The notes: generated by a model not told the origin, from the sequence alone. A DNA stretch of 64,000 nt from Chitinimonas prasina (GCF_030160395.1 NZ_BSOG01000001.1:1206117-1270116); one strand, 5' to 3'. Positions 38,765 to 48,284 are shown, counted from the first letter of the stretch. Numbers and translations are program-made.

Positions 38765-39883
38765 CTACAGCACCACCATATTGTCGCGGTGTATCAGCTC
38801 GGGTTCATCGACAAAGCCCAGCACCGCCTCGATCTGGCTAGTGGGCAGGCGAACGATGCGGCGGGCATCGGCGGCGTCGTAATTGCACAGGCCACGGGCT
38901 ATCTCGCTGCCGTCGGGGCCAACGCAGCGCACCATCTCTCCGCGCAGGAAATCGCCTTCTATGCTGGCCACGCCTATGGGCAGCAGGCTGGTGCCTTGTT
39001 GCGCCACGGCGCGCACGGCGCCAGCATCGAGCTGCAGGGTGCCGCGTACCTGCAGGTGATCGGCCAGCCATTGCTTGCGGGCGGCCAGGCGGGTGGTGCG
39101 GGCCGTCAGCTGCGTGCCTATGGCCTCACCCTGGGCCAGGCGACCCAGCACCTGGTCTTCGCGGCCGCTGGCAATCACCGTGCTGGCACCGCTGCGGGCT
39201 GCGCGCTTGGCAGCAATGATCTTGGTGTACATGCCGCCCGTGCCCACGCTGCTGCCGGCACCACCGGCCATGGCTTCCAGCTCAGGCTGGCCGGCCTCGT
39301 ACTCGTCGATAAAGCGGGCATCGGGGTGTTTGCGCGGGTCGGCGCTATACAGGCCACGCTGGTCGGTCAGGATGATCAGCGCATCGGCGTCGATCAGATT
39401 GGTGACCAGCGCCCCCAGGGTATCGTTGTCGCCCACCTTGATCTCGTCGGTGGAGACGGTGTCGTTCTCGTTGATGATGGGTATGACCCCCAAGCCCAGC
39501 AAGGTCAGCAAGGTGGAGCGGGCGTTCAGGTAGCGGGTGCGGTCGGCCAGGTCTTCGTGGGTCAGCAGAATCTGCGCGGTCTTGAGCCCATGCGCCTTGA
39601 AACAACGCTCGTAGGCCTCGACCAACCCCATCTGCCCCACTGCCGCTGCGGCCTGCAACTCGTGCAGGGCGCTAGGTCGACGGGGCCAGCCCAACCGGGC
39701 CACGCCCTCGGCAATGGCACCGGAACTGACCAACACCACCTGCTTGCCCATGCGGGTAAGGGCGGCCATTTCGGCGGCCCAGCGGCCCAGGGCAGCATGA
39801 TCAAGGCCACGGCCATCGTTGGTGACAAGACTAGAGCCTACTTTGACGACAAGGCGGTTGGCGGTGGCAATGCAACTCTGCAT
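38765..39883 (-). CDS. proB: Glutamate 5-kinase
   Basis: A 372-residue enzyme close to the E. coli length. The amino-acid kinase domain starts with [18 protein letters not shown] and has [25 protein letters not shown] and [22 protein letters not shown]-terminal PUA domain covers roughly residues 285-362 ([21 protein letters not shown]...[14 protein letters not shown]). It phosphorylates glutamate in the first step of proline synthesis and is usually feedback-inhibited by proline. proA is not in the window. It is divergent from msrQ across two tandem repeats. Confidence 0.96.
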   Translation of the reverse strand: MQSCIATANRLVVKVGSSLVTNDGRGLDHAALGRWAAEMAALTRMGKQVVLVSSGAIAEGVARLGWPRRPSALHELQAAAAVGQMGLVEAYERCFKAHGLKTAQILLTHEDLADRTRYLNARSTLLTLLGLGVIPIINENDTVSTDEIKVGDNDTLGALVTNLIDADALIILTDQRGLYSADPRKHPDARFIDEYEAGQPELEAMAGGAGSSVGTGGMYTKIIAAKRAARSGASTVIASGREDQVLGRLAQGEAIGTQLTARTTRLAARKQWLADHLQVRGTLQLDAGAVRAVAQQGTSLLPIGVASIEGDFLRGEMVRCVGPDGSEIARGLCNYDAADARRIVRLPTSQIEAVLGFVDEPELIHRDNMVVL

Positions 39884-39958
39884 GGCAAAGACTCGGCTTA
39901 GGGTTGGTGGAACAAAACTCCGATTATGCCGTCATGACGGCACACTACAAGCGACTAA

Positions 39959-40126
39959 GAGCCTAGTTATGAACTCAGGACATCTATAGGTGATGACGGA
40001 TTGCGCAGGCGCCAGGGTAACCCTGGCGCTAGCGCTCAGGGCAGATTGATACATGGGGCTCTTCCCTGATTTATCCCACACCCCCCGCCCGCGCCGCCGC
40101 GCGGGAGCCTCGCTGACGCTCGTTAT
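39959..40126 (+). repeat. Interspersed repeat, copy C
   Basis: First unit of a tandem pair between divergent proB and msrQ. Landmarks: AGAGCCTAGTTATGAACTC, hairpin GCGCCAGGGTAACCCTGGCGC, GGGGCTCTTCCCTGATTTAT, CCACACCCCCCGCCCGCG and the GAGCCTCGCTGACGCTCGTTA tail. It is almost identical to copy D over about 130 bases at an offset of 185. Confidence 0.88.
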
Positions 40127-40151
40127 CTTTCTGAATGAGCTGCAGCGCCCC

Positions 40152-40286
40152 TTATGAACTCAGGACATCTATAGGTGATGACGGATTGCGCAGGCGCCAG
40201 GGTAACCCTGGCGCTAGAGCTCAGGGCAGATTGATACATGGGGCTCTTCCCTGATTTATCCCACACCCCCCGCCTGCGCCGCCGCT
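40152..40286 (+). repeat. Interspersed repeat, copy D
   Basis: Second unit of the pair. It matches copy C base for base from TTATGAACTCAGG to GCGCCGCCGC except for one or two substitutions. The GAGCCTCGCTGACG tail is absent. It ends about 60-95 bases before msrQ, so it may lie in the msrQ promoter or leader. Confidence 0.88.
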
Positions 40287-40381
40287 AGACTTGGTGTCAG
40301 GCTGCAGATAAATGGCGCAAGCTGCCAAACAGTACCACCACGATCATGCCCAGCCTTCCATCAACCTCTTCTTCCTCAGCC

Positions 40382-40978
40382 ATGAAACCACTGTCCGGCG
40401 CCCTCTCTATCGGCCTTATCAAGACCATGGTCTTCATCCTTTGCCTGCTGCCGCTGTGCAGGGCGGCTTATATCGTGCTCAGTGGTGAGGCGGTCAACCC
40501 CATCGAGTTCATTACCCGCTCCACCGGCACCTGGACGCTGGTGTTCCTGTTGCTGACCCTGGCCATCACCCCCCTGCGGCGGCTGAGCGGTTACACCGTG
40601 CTGATCAAGCTGCGACGCATGCTGGGCCTGTATGCCTTCTTCTATGCCAGCCTGCACTTCACTACCTATCTGTGGCTGGACCAGTTCTTTGATGTGGCCG
40701 CCATCATCCGTGATATCGCCAAACGGCCCTTCATCACTGTGGGTTTTGCCGCCTTCGTGTTGCTGGTCCCGCTGGCGCTCACCTCCACCGATGCCATGAT
40801 GCGGCGGCTGAAGCGCAACTGGGGGCGCCTGCACAAGCTGGTCTATGGCATCGCCCTGCTGGGCGTGCTGCACTACTGGTGGCTGGTCAAGAAAGACCTG
40901 ACCCAGCCGCTGATCTACGCGGCCATCCTGGGCCTGCTATTGGGGCTGCGCTTGTGGTGGCGTTGGCGGGGAGCCTAG
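40382..40978 (+). CDS. msrQ: Protein-methionine-sulfoxide reductase heme-binding subunit MsrQ
   Basis: A 198-residue membrane protein (210 if it starts at ATG 40346) of the ferric-reductase-like family. Six membrane segments are visible. Conserved histidines occur in FYASLHFTTYLW, RLHKLVYGIALLGVLHYWW and are heme ligands. Family motifs include STGTWTLVFLLLTLAITPLRR and LRRMLGLYAF. MsrQ passes quinone-derived electrons to the periplasmic molybdoenzyme MsrP, which repairs oxidised methionines. msrP normally sits directly upstream but is absent here; tandem repeats occupy that place. No clear ribosome site decides the start. Confidence 0.92.
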   Translation: MKPLSGALSIGLIKTMVFILCLLPLCRAAYIVLSGEAVNPIEFITRSTGTWTLVFLLLTLAITPLRRLSGYTVLIKLRRMLGLYAFFYASLHFTTYLWLDQFFDVAAIIRDIAKRPFITVGFAAFVLLVPLALTSTDAMMRRLKRNWGRLHKLVYGIALLGVLHYWWLVKKDLTQPLIYAAILGLLLGLRLWWRWRGA

Positions 40979-41147
40979 CCAGGCCTTTAGGTCGTGTCGT
41001 TTGGCTACATGCGATACCGGTACTCGGGATACCTGGGTAGTAGAGGGGCTGACCGTAGATATCTGTTCTCGACATTTTCGTCGTGAATTTTCCACCCGCC
41101 ACCAAGGCGGGGTAGCAATCCCACTCGGCTTGACCTTGAATGATGGG

Positions 41148-41525
41148 ATGCAAGAAGCACCATACCCCTACGTCTGGCTGGGGGAGGATGGCATCCTTCG
41201 GCTCGATTACGGGCGTAATCCCCGCATAGACCTGGAAGCCATACAGTCAGCCTTGCGCCAGCACGTCGCGATCTCCACCGTGCCGCGCCCGGTACTGGTC
41301 AAAGGCCAGGGTATGGTCACGTCTACTGCCGAGGCAGAGGACTATGCCGCCACCCCCGAGGTCATGGCCGTGACCACCGCTGTCGCGTTGATGCAGCCCA
41401 CCACCATTGCCCGCATCGCCGCCAAGCTCTACCTGACCTATCGCCAGCCGCCCTACCCTTGCCGCGCCTTCGACCGGGAGGACGATGCCATAGACTGGCT
41501 GCTGCAGTACGTGCCCAGGGAGTGA
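41148..41525 (+). CDS. STAS/SEC14-like small protein, unknown role
   Basis: A 125-residue soluble protein. The pattern resembles small STAS/SEC14-like proteins: YPYVWLGEDGILRLDYGRN at the start, VPRPVLVKGQGMVTSTAEAEDYAA in the middle, a helix EVMAVTTAVALMQPTTIARIAAKLYLTY, and a FDREDDAIDWLLQYV end. ATG 41148 is the first ATG in the frame; only a TTG (41001) lies further up. The assignment to this fold is by pattern and not certain. It is bracketed by msrQ and a tandem repeat pair. Confidence 0.65.
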   Translation: MQEAPYPYVWLGEDGILRLDYGRNPRIDLEAIQSALRQHVAISTVPRPVLVKGQGMVTSTAEAEDYAATPEVMAVTTAVALMQPTTIARIAAKLYLTYRQPPYPCRAFDREDDAIDWLLQYVPRE

Positions 41526-41687
41526 GAGCCTGTGATGGACGCAAGTCATAGCAGCTTGGGGCAGGCAACACAGGCGCCAGGGAAACCCTGGCGCTAGACG
41601 TCAGCGTCGCCTGATACGGTAGGCTCTCCCCTGATTTATTCCACACCCCCCCCCGCGCCGCCGCGCGGGAGCCTCGCTTTCGCTCGA
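41526..41687 (+). repeat. Interspersed repeat, copy E
   Basis: First unit of a tandem pair between convergent genes. Landmarks: GAGAGCCTGTGATGGACGC, hairpin GGCGCCAGGGAAACCCTGGC, GACGTCAGCGTCGCCTGATA, GGTAGGCTCTCCCCTGATTT, CCACACCCCCCCCCGCG and a GAGCCTCGCTTTCGCTCG tail. The outer AGAGCCT / AGGCTCT pair forms an imperfect inverted repeat around the core. Confidence 0.88.
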
Positions 41688-41689
41688 CA

Positions 41690-41772
41690 CCTGTGATGGA
41701 CGCAAGTCATAGCAGCTTGGGGCAGGCAACACAGGCGCCAGGGAAACCCTGGCGCTAGACGTCAGCGCAGCC
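41690..41772 (+). repeat. Interspersed repeat, copy F (truncated)
   Basis: Repeats the first 77 or so bases of copy E exactly (CCTGTGATGG to GACGTCAGCG) at an offset of 161, then diverges. The GC-rich half is missing. Confidence 0.85.
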
Positions 41773-41804
41773 GGGTACGACAAGCTCAGCAGCCAGTGAG
41801 CCCA

Positions 41805-42233
41805 CTACTTCCCCGCCAGGCCGCGCACTTCCGCCGTGGTATCGAGCTTGATGGCCTTGCCGTCCTGTTCCACGTGGAGCACCAGCGGCAGCTTTTCGCC
41901 CACCTTCAGCGGCGCCTTCAGCTGCATCAGCATCAGGTGGTAGCTACCAGGCTTGAGCGCCACGGTCTGGCCGGCAGGCAGGGGCAGTTTGTCCAGCTGG
42001 CGCATCTTCATCACGCCGCCTTCCATCTTCATTTCGTGTACCTCCACCATGGCGGCAGCGGAGCTGCTGGCGCCGGTCAGCACGGCTGCCTTGCCGGCGG
42101 TGATCTCCAGGAAAGCACCCGAAACCGGCTGGCCCGGCACAGTGGCGCGCGCCCAGGCGTGCTTGACGGTGATATCGGCGGCCAGGGTGGCGCTTGCAGC
42201 CAGGAGCAGGCTGGTGATCAGGGCGATTTTCAT
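41805..42233 (-). CDS. Periplasmic copper chaperone PCu(A)C
   Basis: A 142-residue exported protein. The signal peptide is about 1-18 (ATLA/AD). The PCu(A)C copper-binding ligands are present as VEVHEMKMEGGVMKMR and, later, GSYHLMLMQL. The family delivers copper(I) to the CuA site of cytochrome oxidase, working with Sco. No Sco or oxidase gene is in the window. It stands alone between a repeat pair and queC. Confidence 0.93.
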   Translation of the reverse strand: MKIALITSLLLAASATLAADITVKHAWARATVPGQPVSGAFLEITAGKAAVLTGASSSAAAMVEVHEMKMEGGVMKMRQLDKLPLPAGQTVALKPGSYHLMLMQLKAPLKVGEKLPLVLHVEQDGKAIKLDTTAEVRGLAGK

Positions 42234-42285
42234 GGGGGTCTCGGGCTGGGTTAAGGGGATAGCTTAGCCGCCTGGGCGGGCTGCC

Positions 42286-42310
42286 GGGCTGCGGCACAAT
42301 GTCGCAGCCC
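42286..42310 (-). terminator. Hairpin after queC
   Basis: GGGCTGCG / CGCAGCCC with a 9-base loop just past the queC stop on the minus strand. There is no long T run, so its strength is uncertain. Confidence 0.5.
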
Positions 42311-42317
42311 GCTGCCA

Positions 42318-42995
42318 TCAGACATAGGGTGTCGGGTCGGCCACACCGGCCGCCTCGAAGCCAGCGCGGCGCAGACGGCAGGCATCACAGGCACCGCAGG
42401 CACGGCCTTGCAGGTCGGCTTTGTAGCAGGAGACGGTCAGCGCATAGTGTACGCCCAGGGCCACACCGGTCTTGATGATCTCCGCCTTGGTCAGCTTGAT
42501 CAGGGGGGTGCGTATGCTGAGCGTGGCACCCTCCACCCCAACCTTGGTGGCCAGGTTGGCCATCATCTCAAAGGCCGAGATGAATTCAGGGCGGCAATCG
42601 GGGTAGCCGGAGTAGTCCACCGCGTTGACGCCGATAAAGATGTCATTGGCGCCCAGCACTTCGGCCCAGCCCAGGGCGAAGGACAGCATGATGGTATTGC
42701 GGGCCGGCACATAGGTCACCGGTATCTCGCCCTCCTTCACCCCATCCACCGGCACATCGATGGCGGCGTCGGTCAGGGCCGAGCCGCCGAAGGCGGCCAG
42801 GTCTATGGTCGCGATGCGGTGTTCCTTGGCGCCCAGCCCCAGGGCCACGCGCCGGGCGGCAGCCAGCTCGGCATTGTGGCGTTGGCCGTAGTCAAAGCTC
42901 AGGCAATAGCACTCATAGCCTTGGTTCTGTGCCAAGGCCAGCACGGTGGCGGAGTCCAGTCCGCCCGAAAGCAGGATGACAGCTTTTTTCTGCAT
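42318..42995 (-). CDS. queC: 7-cyano-7-deazaguanine synthase
   Basis: A 225-residue enzyme. The N-terminal ATP-pyrophosphatase loop is [16 protein letters not shown]. Other family parts are [41 protein letters not shown] and the zinc site [20 protein letters not shown]. It converts 7-carboxy-7-deazaguanine to preQ0 in queuosine synthesis, directly after QueE, whose gene lies upstream on the same strand. The 238-base gap between them holds no gene. ATG 42995 matches the family start. Confidence 0.96.
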   Translation of the reverse strand: MQKKAVILLSGGLDSATVLALAQNQGYECYCLSFDYGQRHNAELAAARRVALGLGAKEHRIATIDLAAFGGSALTDAAIDVPVDGVKEGEIPVTYVPARNTIMLSFALGWAEVLGANDIFIGVNAVDYSGYPDCRPEFISAFEMMANLATKVGVEGATLSIRTPLIKLTKAEIIKTGVALGVHYALTVSCYKADLQGRACGACDACRLRRAGFEAAGVADPTPYV

Positions 42996-43233
42996 GGTGT
43001 GTCCCGTTGTATCCGTTATGGGTGCTTCCGGAAGCCGCAATTTCTAGGCAAGGCAGGGTGCGAGCGCCCCACTCGATGCAACAAAGGCTTGCTATGCACG
43101 CAGCAAGCTTGCACAAGTAAGGCCGTATCGCAACGAGAATGCGGTGTCTGGAAGTTCCCTTAAATCAATTGGCCTGCACCGCTTCGCTGGCACGCAGGGC
43201 AGGGGCTGGGCCGCCTGCAGGCTGACCTTAACG

Positions 43234-43878
43234 CTATACCCCCGGCTTGTCGCCCCACAATATCTTGTGCAACTGCACCTGCACCCTGACCGGCAGCTTG
43301 TCTGCCAGCACCCACTCGGCCAGGTCCCTGGGCGGCAGCGACTCCCACACCGGGCTGAAAATCACCGGGCACAGCGTGAACAGCTGGTTGTCCTGCAGCA
43401 GGTCCCGCGCCCATTCGTAGTCGTGCCGGTGCACCAGCACCAGCTTCAGTTCATCGCGCGCCGTCAGGTGCTGCAGATTGGCCCACAGGTTCTTTTCCAC
43501 CTCGCCCGAGCCTGGCGTCTTGATATCAACGATGCGCGACACGCGCGGGTCTACCGTTTCTATCGGCAGGTGGCCGCTGGTTTCCAGGCTGACCGAAAAA
43601 CCGGCGTCGCACAGCTGCGTCAGCAGCGCGTGGCAGCCGGCCTGGGCCAAGGGCTCGCCTCCGGTGACGCAGACATAAGGCGTGCCGTGCTGCGCCACTT
43701 CTTCCAGTATGGCGGCCAGGCTCATGCGCTTGCCGCCATGGAAAGCATAGGCGCTATCGCAGTAGCCGCAGCGCAAGGGGCAGCCGGTCAGGCGCACGAA
43801 GACCGTGGGCAGGCCCAGCCGGCTGGTTTCGCCCTGCAACGAGTAGAAGATTTCGGTAATGCGTAGGGAGCTAGACAT
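43234..43878 (-). CDS. queE: 7-carboxy-7-deazaguanine synthase
   Basis: A 214-residue radical SAM enzyme. The cluster motif is the QueE type, GCPLRCGYCDSAYAF (CxxxCxxC), preceded by FYSLQGETSRLG and followed by VCVTGGEPLAQ and VSLETSG. It rearranges 6-carboxytetrahydropterin to 7-carboxy-7-deazaguanine. The start ATG 43878 is well placed for the motif. It is upstream of queC on the same strand. queD and queF are not in the window. Confidence 0.95.
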   Translation of the reverse strand: MSSSLRITEIFYSLQGETSRLGLPTVFVRLTGCPLRCGYCDSAYAFHGGKRMSLAAILEEVAQHGTPYVCVTGGEPLAQAGCHALLTQLCDAGFSVSLETSGHLPIETVDPRVSRIVDIKTPGSGEVEKNLWANLQHLTARDELKLVLVHRHDYEWARDLLQDNQLFTLCPVIFSPVWESLPPRDLAEWVLADKLPVRVQVQLHKILWGDKPGV

Positions 43879-43997
43879 CCTGTACCCAGAAAAGCCAACG
43901 GCATGGGCGGCCGCCCATGCCGTATTGCAACTGGCTGAATTATCTCAGAAATCTCCCCGGACGCGAAGCTTGCCTGTGCGCGTCTGACGACTGCGCG

Positions 43998-44020
43998 AAA
44001 ACCCCTGCCAGATACAGGGG
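43998..44020 (-). terminator. Terminator after DUF2807 gene
   Basis: On the minus strand: CCCCTG / CAGGGG hairpin followed by TTTT, about 40 bases past the stop. Confidence 0.7.
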
Positions 44021-44058
44021 GGTAATTCCCCTATCCGTCGTTGTCCGCCGCGCTGTCC

Positions 44059-44715
44059 TCAGTCGCCTGCGCTGACGCTGCCTATGCCAGACACCGTCTT
44101 GCTCACCTTGGTGGGCTTGCCGTAGTAGGTCAGCGAACCGATACCATCAACAGCGGCAGTCAGCGACTCGCTGGCGTAGACGCTGATAGCCCCCACGCCT
44201 TCCAGGCTGACGCTGACGTCGCGCGCCTTGAGGGCATCCAGGTCCAGCGCGCCGGCGCCGGCCGCCTGCACGGACAGCTTACTTACCCGACCGGTAGCAG
44301 TGACCAGGCCAGCCCCCTCGTACTCCAGGCTGAACTGCTCGCTATTGATGTCGTGGAAAATCGTCTTGCCGGCGCCTTCATGGCTGTAGGCCGTCAACTT
44401 GGGTACCGTCACCTCGATGCGCAGCTTGCTGTCGTCCTTCAGGTGCACAGTCTGCTTGCCACCCTTGAAACGGATATGCAACTGCTTGTTCTGCACCACA
44501 GTCTCGATCAGCGGCTGCAGGTTATCGTCAGCCTTGACCTTGACCGAGGGCGCGGGACCGACCTTCACATCGAGTATCCAGACACCATCGCTGCGGATGG
44601 ACTGGAAATCGGTCACCGGTCGTTGCTGCTCCACCACGCGGCCACTGCCACGCACTTCTTCGGCCAGTACCGGGGTGATCAGGGCAAGGGCAATCAAGGC
44701 TGCAGGCATTTGCAT
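44059..44715 (-). CDS. DUF2807 (GIN domain) secreted protein
   Basis: A 218-residue exported protein. The signal peptide is about 1-18 (TPVLA/EE). The mature part has the DUF2807 repeats of a right-handed beta-helix-like fold: VTDFQSIRSDGVWILDVKVGPAPSVKVKADDNL, then repeated short strands such as LEYEGAGLVTATGRVSKLSVQAAGAGALDL and SLEGVGAISVYAS. The function is unknown; members are often envelope- or stress-linked. GGAGACC lies before ATG 44715, and a dyad CATACT-N4-AGTATG lies just upstream. Confidence 0.88.
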   Translation of the reverse strand: MQMPAALIALALITPVLAEEVRGSGRVVEQQRPVTDFQSIRSDGVWILDVKVGPAPSVKVKADDNLQPLIETVVQNKQLHIRFKGGKQTVHLKDDSKLRIEVTVPKLTAYSHEGAGKTIFHDINSEQFSLEYEGAGLVTATGRVSKLSVQAAGAGALDLDALKARDVSVSLEGVGAISVYASESLTAAVDGIGSLTYYGKPTKVSKTVSGIGSVSAGD

Positions 44716-44732
44716 GGCGGTCTCCTAGTTAG

Positions 44733-44748
44733 CATACTGGCTAGTATG
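44733..44748. promoter_or_regulatory. CATACT-N4-AGTATG dyad upstream of DUF2807 gene
   Basis: Six-base perfect arms, with flanking bases also mostly paired (TAGCATACT...AGTATGTTA). It sits 18 bases upstream of the start, overlapping the expected promoter or leader. It could be a GntR- or TetR-type operator; no regulator gene is adjacent. Confidence 0.4.
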
Positions 44749-44795
44749 TTACCAATCATCCACAAATGCAAATGCCCGCAGCCTAAGGCGCGCTG

Positions 44796-47174
44796 CTAGA
44801 ACCCAGCCAGCTTCAACCCACCCACCAAGGGCTTGCCCTTCTTGGCCCGCTTGCCCACATAGGGCGCCAGGTCGTTGGCGTCGAAGGTCAGGCTCATGCT
44901 TTTGCCGCCACGGCCGGTGCCGTTCAGCGTCAGGCTCTTGCCGTCGCTGATGGTGATGGCCGCCAGCTTGTCACCCTCGTCCAGCGCCATGGCGATCATG
45001 CCGCGCCCGCCGCCCGACAGCGCCTTAAGCTCAGACAGGGGGAAGGCATGCAGGCGGGCCGATACCGACAGGCAGCAGACCAGGTTGCCCTCGGCCGGGC
45101 TGAAGGTGGCGATCTTCAGCAGCTCTTCCCCGTCATCCAGCGACAGGAAGGCCTTGCCAGCCTTCTGCCGGGTCAGCAGATCCTTGAACTCGCAGTGAAA
45201 GGCATAGCCGTTGGCGCCAGCGATCAGCAATGCCTGCTCCGGCCGCGCCGCCAGCAACTGCACGATTCGGCTCTTGGCTGCCAGGTCAATCAGCGAGGCC
45301 ACCGGCACCCCGTCACCGCGCCCACCCGGCAGATTGCCCGCCAGCAGGTTGTAGACACGGCCATCCGAGCCAAACAGCGCCACCGTATCGACCGAGCGGC
45401 ACTCCAGCGCCGCCAGCAGGCTGTCGCCTTCCTTGAAGGTCAGGTTCTGGGTCTCGAGGCCATGGCCGTTGCGGCTGCGTATCCAGCCCTTTTGCGAGAC
45501 GATGACGGTCAACGGCTCATCCACCACGGCTACCGTGATGCTGGCCTTCTCGGTGGCTTCAATCAAGGTGCGGCGGTCATCGCCAAAAGCCTTGGCGTCG
45601 TCGCGTATCTCCTTGACGATCAGTTTCTGCATGGCCGATTCATTGCCCAGCAGATGCTCCAGGCCAGCCTTCTCGTCACGCAGCTTGGCCAGTTCCTGCT
45701 CGATCTTGATACCTTCCAGCCGGGCCAGCTGGCGCAGGCGGATTTCCAGGATATCGTCGGCCTGCCGCTCGCTGAGCTGGAAGGCCTGCATCAGGGCCGA
45801 CTTGGGCTCATCGCTCTCGCGGATGATGCGGATCACCTCGTCGATATTGAGGTAGACCACCATGCGACCTTCCAGGATATGGATGCGGTCATCCACCTGG
45901 CCCAAACGGTGCGCGGTGCGGCGGCGTACGGTGGCAAAGCGGTACTGCACCCACTCCGCCAGCAGTTGCTTCAGCGATTTCTGCTGCGGCCGGCCATCAA
46001 TGCCGATGGCCACCAGGTTGATGGACGAACTGCCCTCCAGGCTGGTGTGAGTCAGCAGCATGTTGGCGAACTCGTCCGGACTCTGTGTCCGCGACTTGGG
46101 TTCGAACACCAGCCGCACGGCCACGTCCTTGCCCGATTCATCGCGCACGGTATCGAGCTGGCTCAGCAGCAATTGCTTGAGCTGCACCTGCTCCTGGGTC
46201 AGTGCCTTCTTGCCTTTCTTGATCTTGGGGTTGGTCAGATCCTCTATCTCTTCCAGCACCCGCTGCGACGAGGTATTGGGCGGCAGCTCGGTCACCACCA
46301 ACTGCCACTGGCCGCGTGCCAGTTCCTCTATCTTCCAGCGTGCCCGCACCGCCAGGCTGCCACGGCCGCCCTCATAGGCTGTGCGTATCTGTTCGCGGCT
46401 GGAGATGATCTGGCCGCCACCAGGAAAATCCGGCCCCTGGATATGGTCCAGCAGCTCGTCCAGGCTGATCTGCGGCCGCTGTATCAGCGCCACCGCTGCA
46501 TCCGCCACCTCGCGCAGATTGTGCGGCGGCATTTCGGTGGCCATGCCCACGGCGATGCCCGATGCGCCGTTCAGCAGCAACATGGGTAGGCGGGCCGGCA
46601 GCAGCTTGGGCTCTTCGAATGCGCCATCGTAGTTGGGCACAAAGTCGGCGGTGCCCATATCGATTTCGGACAGCAGCAGCTCGGCAATCTTGGTCAAGCG
46701 CGCTTCGGTGTAGCGCATGGCCGCAGCGCCGTCGCCATCGCGCGAGCCGAAGTTGCCTTGGCCGTCCACCAGCGGATAGCGCAGAGAGAAATTCTGCGCC
46801 AGCCGCACCATGGCGTCATAGGCCGAGGTATCGCCATGCGGATGGTACTTACCCAGCACCTCACCCACCACCCGGGCCGATTTCACCGGCTTGGCCGTAG
46901 CACCCAGGCCCATCTCGTGCATGGCGTAAAGGATACGGCGCTGCACCGGCTTCTGCCCGTCGCATACATCCGGCAGGGCGCGTCCCTTCACCACCGAGAC
47001 GGCATATTCCAGGTAGGCCCGCTCGGCATAGCGCCCCAGCGGCACGCTGTCGGCACCGGCAAAGTCGGTCAGGCTGGGTGGCGGTGGCAGATCGTTGCTG
47101 CCAGGCTCCGCAGCGACTGCCTCGGGCAGTTCGTCTTCGGGTTCATCGAGTGGCAGGTCTGGGGTATCGGTCAT
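44796..47174 (-). CDS. parC: DNA topoisomerase IV subunit A
   Basis: A 792-residue type II topoisomerase subunit. The breakage-reunion domain has [21 protein letters not shown], the quinolone-region segment [15 protein letters not shown] (threonine at the position of E. coli Ser80 and aspartate at that of Glu84), and the catalytic tyrosine in [10 protein letters not shown] (about residue 155). A coiled coil follows, then a C-terminal beta-pinwheel. It decatenates daughter chromosomes with ParE, which is not in the window. ATG 47174 lies about 40 residues before the first conserved block and gives a normal length. Confidence 0.96.
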   Translation of the reverse strand: MTDTPDLPLDEPEDELPEAVAAEPGSNDLPPPPSLTDFAGADSVPLGRYAERAYLEYAVSVVKGRALPDVCDGQKPVQRRILYAMHEMGLGATAKPVKSARVVGEVLGKYHPHGDTSAYDAMVRLAQNFSLRYPLVDGQGNFGSRDGDGAAAMRYTEARLTKIAELLLSEIDMGTADFVPNYDGAFEEPKLLPARLPMLLLNGASGIAVGMATEMPPHNLREVADAAVALIQRPQISLDELLDHIQGPDFPGGGQIISSREQIRTAYEGGRGSLAVRARWKIEELARGQWQLVVTELPPNTSSQRVLEEIEDLTNPKIKKGKKALTQEQVQLKQLLLSQLDTVRDESGKDVAVRLVFEPKSRTQSPDEFANMLLTHTSLEGSSSINLVAIGIDGRPQQKSLKQLLAEWVQYRFATVRRRTAHRLGQVDDRIHILEGRMVVYLNIDEVIRIIRESDEPKSALMQAFQLSERQADDILEIRLRQLARLEGIKIEQELAKLRDEKAGLEHLLGNESAMQKLIVKEIRDDAKAFGDDRRTLIEATEKASITVAVVDEPLTVIVSQKGWIRSRNGHGLETQNLTFKEGDSLLAALECRSVDTVALFGSDGRVYNLLAGNLPGGRGDGVPVASLIDLAAKSRIVQLLAARPEQALLIAGANGYAFHCEFKDLLTRQKAGKAFLSLDDGEELLKIATFSPAEGNLVCCLSVSARLHAFPLSELKALSGGGRGMIAMALDEGDKLAAITISDGKSLTLNGTGRGGKSMSLTFDANDLAPYVGKRAKKGKPLVGGLKLAGF

Positions 47175-47341
47175 GGTGCTTACGGCTAAGAGGATTCGGG
47201 CGGGCGGATGATGGCACGACGCAGGGGGCCTGGACAAATGGGGCTGTTGAAAACGCAACGCCAGACCCGCCTGACAACAGGCGGTAGAGGGCAGGATAAG
47301 CCGCTATGCCGTTAGGGCCACCAATAACTGGAGTCTACATC

Positions 47342-47861
47342 ATGCGCCTTGCCCCCCTGCTGCTCATGCTAGTCGACCTTGCGGCCCAGGTGCCATGGAC
47401 GCTGCACACTGGCGATTACCTCGGTGATGCCGAACCCAGCGTCAGGGGCCACTACCTAGGATCTGTTATGCAATATCCACCCAGCACCAACCACTCACCC
47501 CACAGCAAGATGCTGCTGTCGACCCAGATAACCGATATGGACCCAGTGGATGCCGCCGTGTGGGAGAACCGGTTTTTGCTTGGCAGGGCAAAGCCTCGCT
47601 GGCCGGCATGCTGAATATGCTGGCTGCCAACCGGCTGGATGTGGTGCCCGACTAAGAGGCCGAGATGAAACCGCCGCTGGCGAAGCAGCCCAGGCAGGCA
47701 TCGTGATCAAGCCAGCGGTACTGACCAAACCCCTGGAATTCGGCTTTGTCGATAAGCCACGCGGCAAACAGCTCAAGGCCCGCTTTGATGCCGAGCTGGG
47801 CAAGCTCAAGCGCTTGTTCATGGCCTACCTCAGCAACAACCCGAATGCGTTTCCCCCTTGA
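47342..47861 (+). pseudogene. Decayed periplasmic solute-binding protein (family 3-like)
   Basis: The remains of a transporter substrate-binding protein. A signal peptide is intact (MRLAPLLLMLVDLAAQ). Then coding sense passes through three frames: WENRFLLG in the first, WQGKASLAGMLNMLAANRLDVVPD then a stop in the second, and QAGIVIKPAVLTKPLEFGFVDKPRGKQLKARFDAELGKL in the third. The last part is the typical C-terminal lobe of such proteins. At least two frameshifts, one stop and a lost central section make it non-functional. Confidence 0.75.
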
Positions 47862-47891
47862 TGGGCCGGTCTTGCACGGCCTCCGGAAACA

Positions 47892-47918
47892 ACAAGGCCG
47901 CCCCTAGGGCGGCCTTGT
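47892..47918. terminator. Hairpin between pseudogene and ACBP gene
   Basis: A 12-bp perfect stem ACAAGGCCGCCC / GGGCGGCCTTGT with a 3-base loop, 21 bases past the ACBP stop on the minus strand. Confidence 0.8.
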
Positions 47919-47939
47919 CGCGATAGCACCAACGGGTGC

Positions 47940-48203
47940 TTATTCCTTGGCCTTCAGTGCTTCGACCAGGTCGATGTACTTTTGCTTGGCAGCGTCTTGC
48001 TCGGTGCCGGCCAGTTCAGCCCAGGCGTTGTACTTGGCAGCGCCGACAAAGTCGAACATGGAAGGCTTGTCGCCCTTCACATCGCCTTCGCTGGCTTGCT
48101 TGAACAGCGCGTACAGCTTGAGCTTGACCGAATTGTCAGGGGCTTCGGAGAGCTTGGTGACGTCTTCGGCGGCTTGCTTGAAGTTTGCATCGATATCGGA
48201 CAT
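47940..48203 (-). CDS. Acyl-CoA-binding protein
   Basis: An 87-residue protein that is almost exactly the ACBP fold: MSDIDANFKQAAEDVTKLSEAPDNSVKLKLYALFKQASEGDV, then KYNAWAELAGTEQDAAKQKYIDLVEALK. The lysine and tyrosines that hold acyl-CoA are present. It buffers long-chain acyl-CoA in the cytoplasm. The family is mainly eukaryotic but is found in several proteobacteria. It fits the lipid and PHA genes of this window. Confidence 0.95.
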   Translation of the reverse strand: MSDIDANFKQAAEDVTKLSEAPDNSVKLKLYALFKQASEGDVKGDKPSMFDFVGAAKYNAWAELAGTEQDAAKQKYIDLVEALKAKE

Positions 48204-48284
48204 GGCGTATTCCTCACTAATTCAGGGGTTCTGGTCGTGCTCGGGTCGGGGTCCATGGACCCTGTTAGAAGCTTGGCGTGCGTT

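Noticed and set aside
41001-41147. Longer start (TTG) for the STAS-like gene
   Set aside because: The first 49 codons show no family pattern, and the only ATG in the frame is at 41148.
42996-43233. A preQ1 riboswitch before queC was considered
   Set aside because: No small pseudoknot pattern was visible by eye; an Infernal search would be needed.
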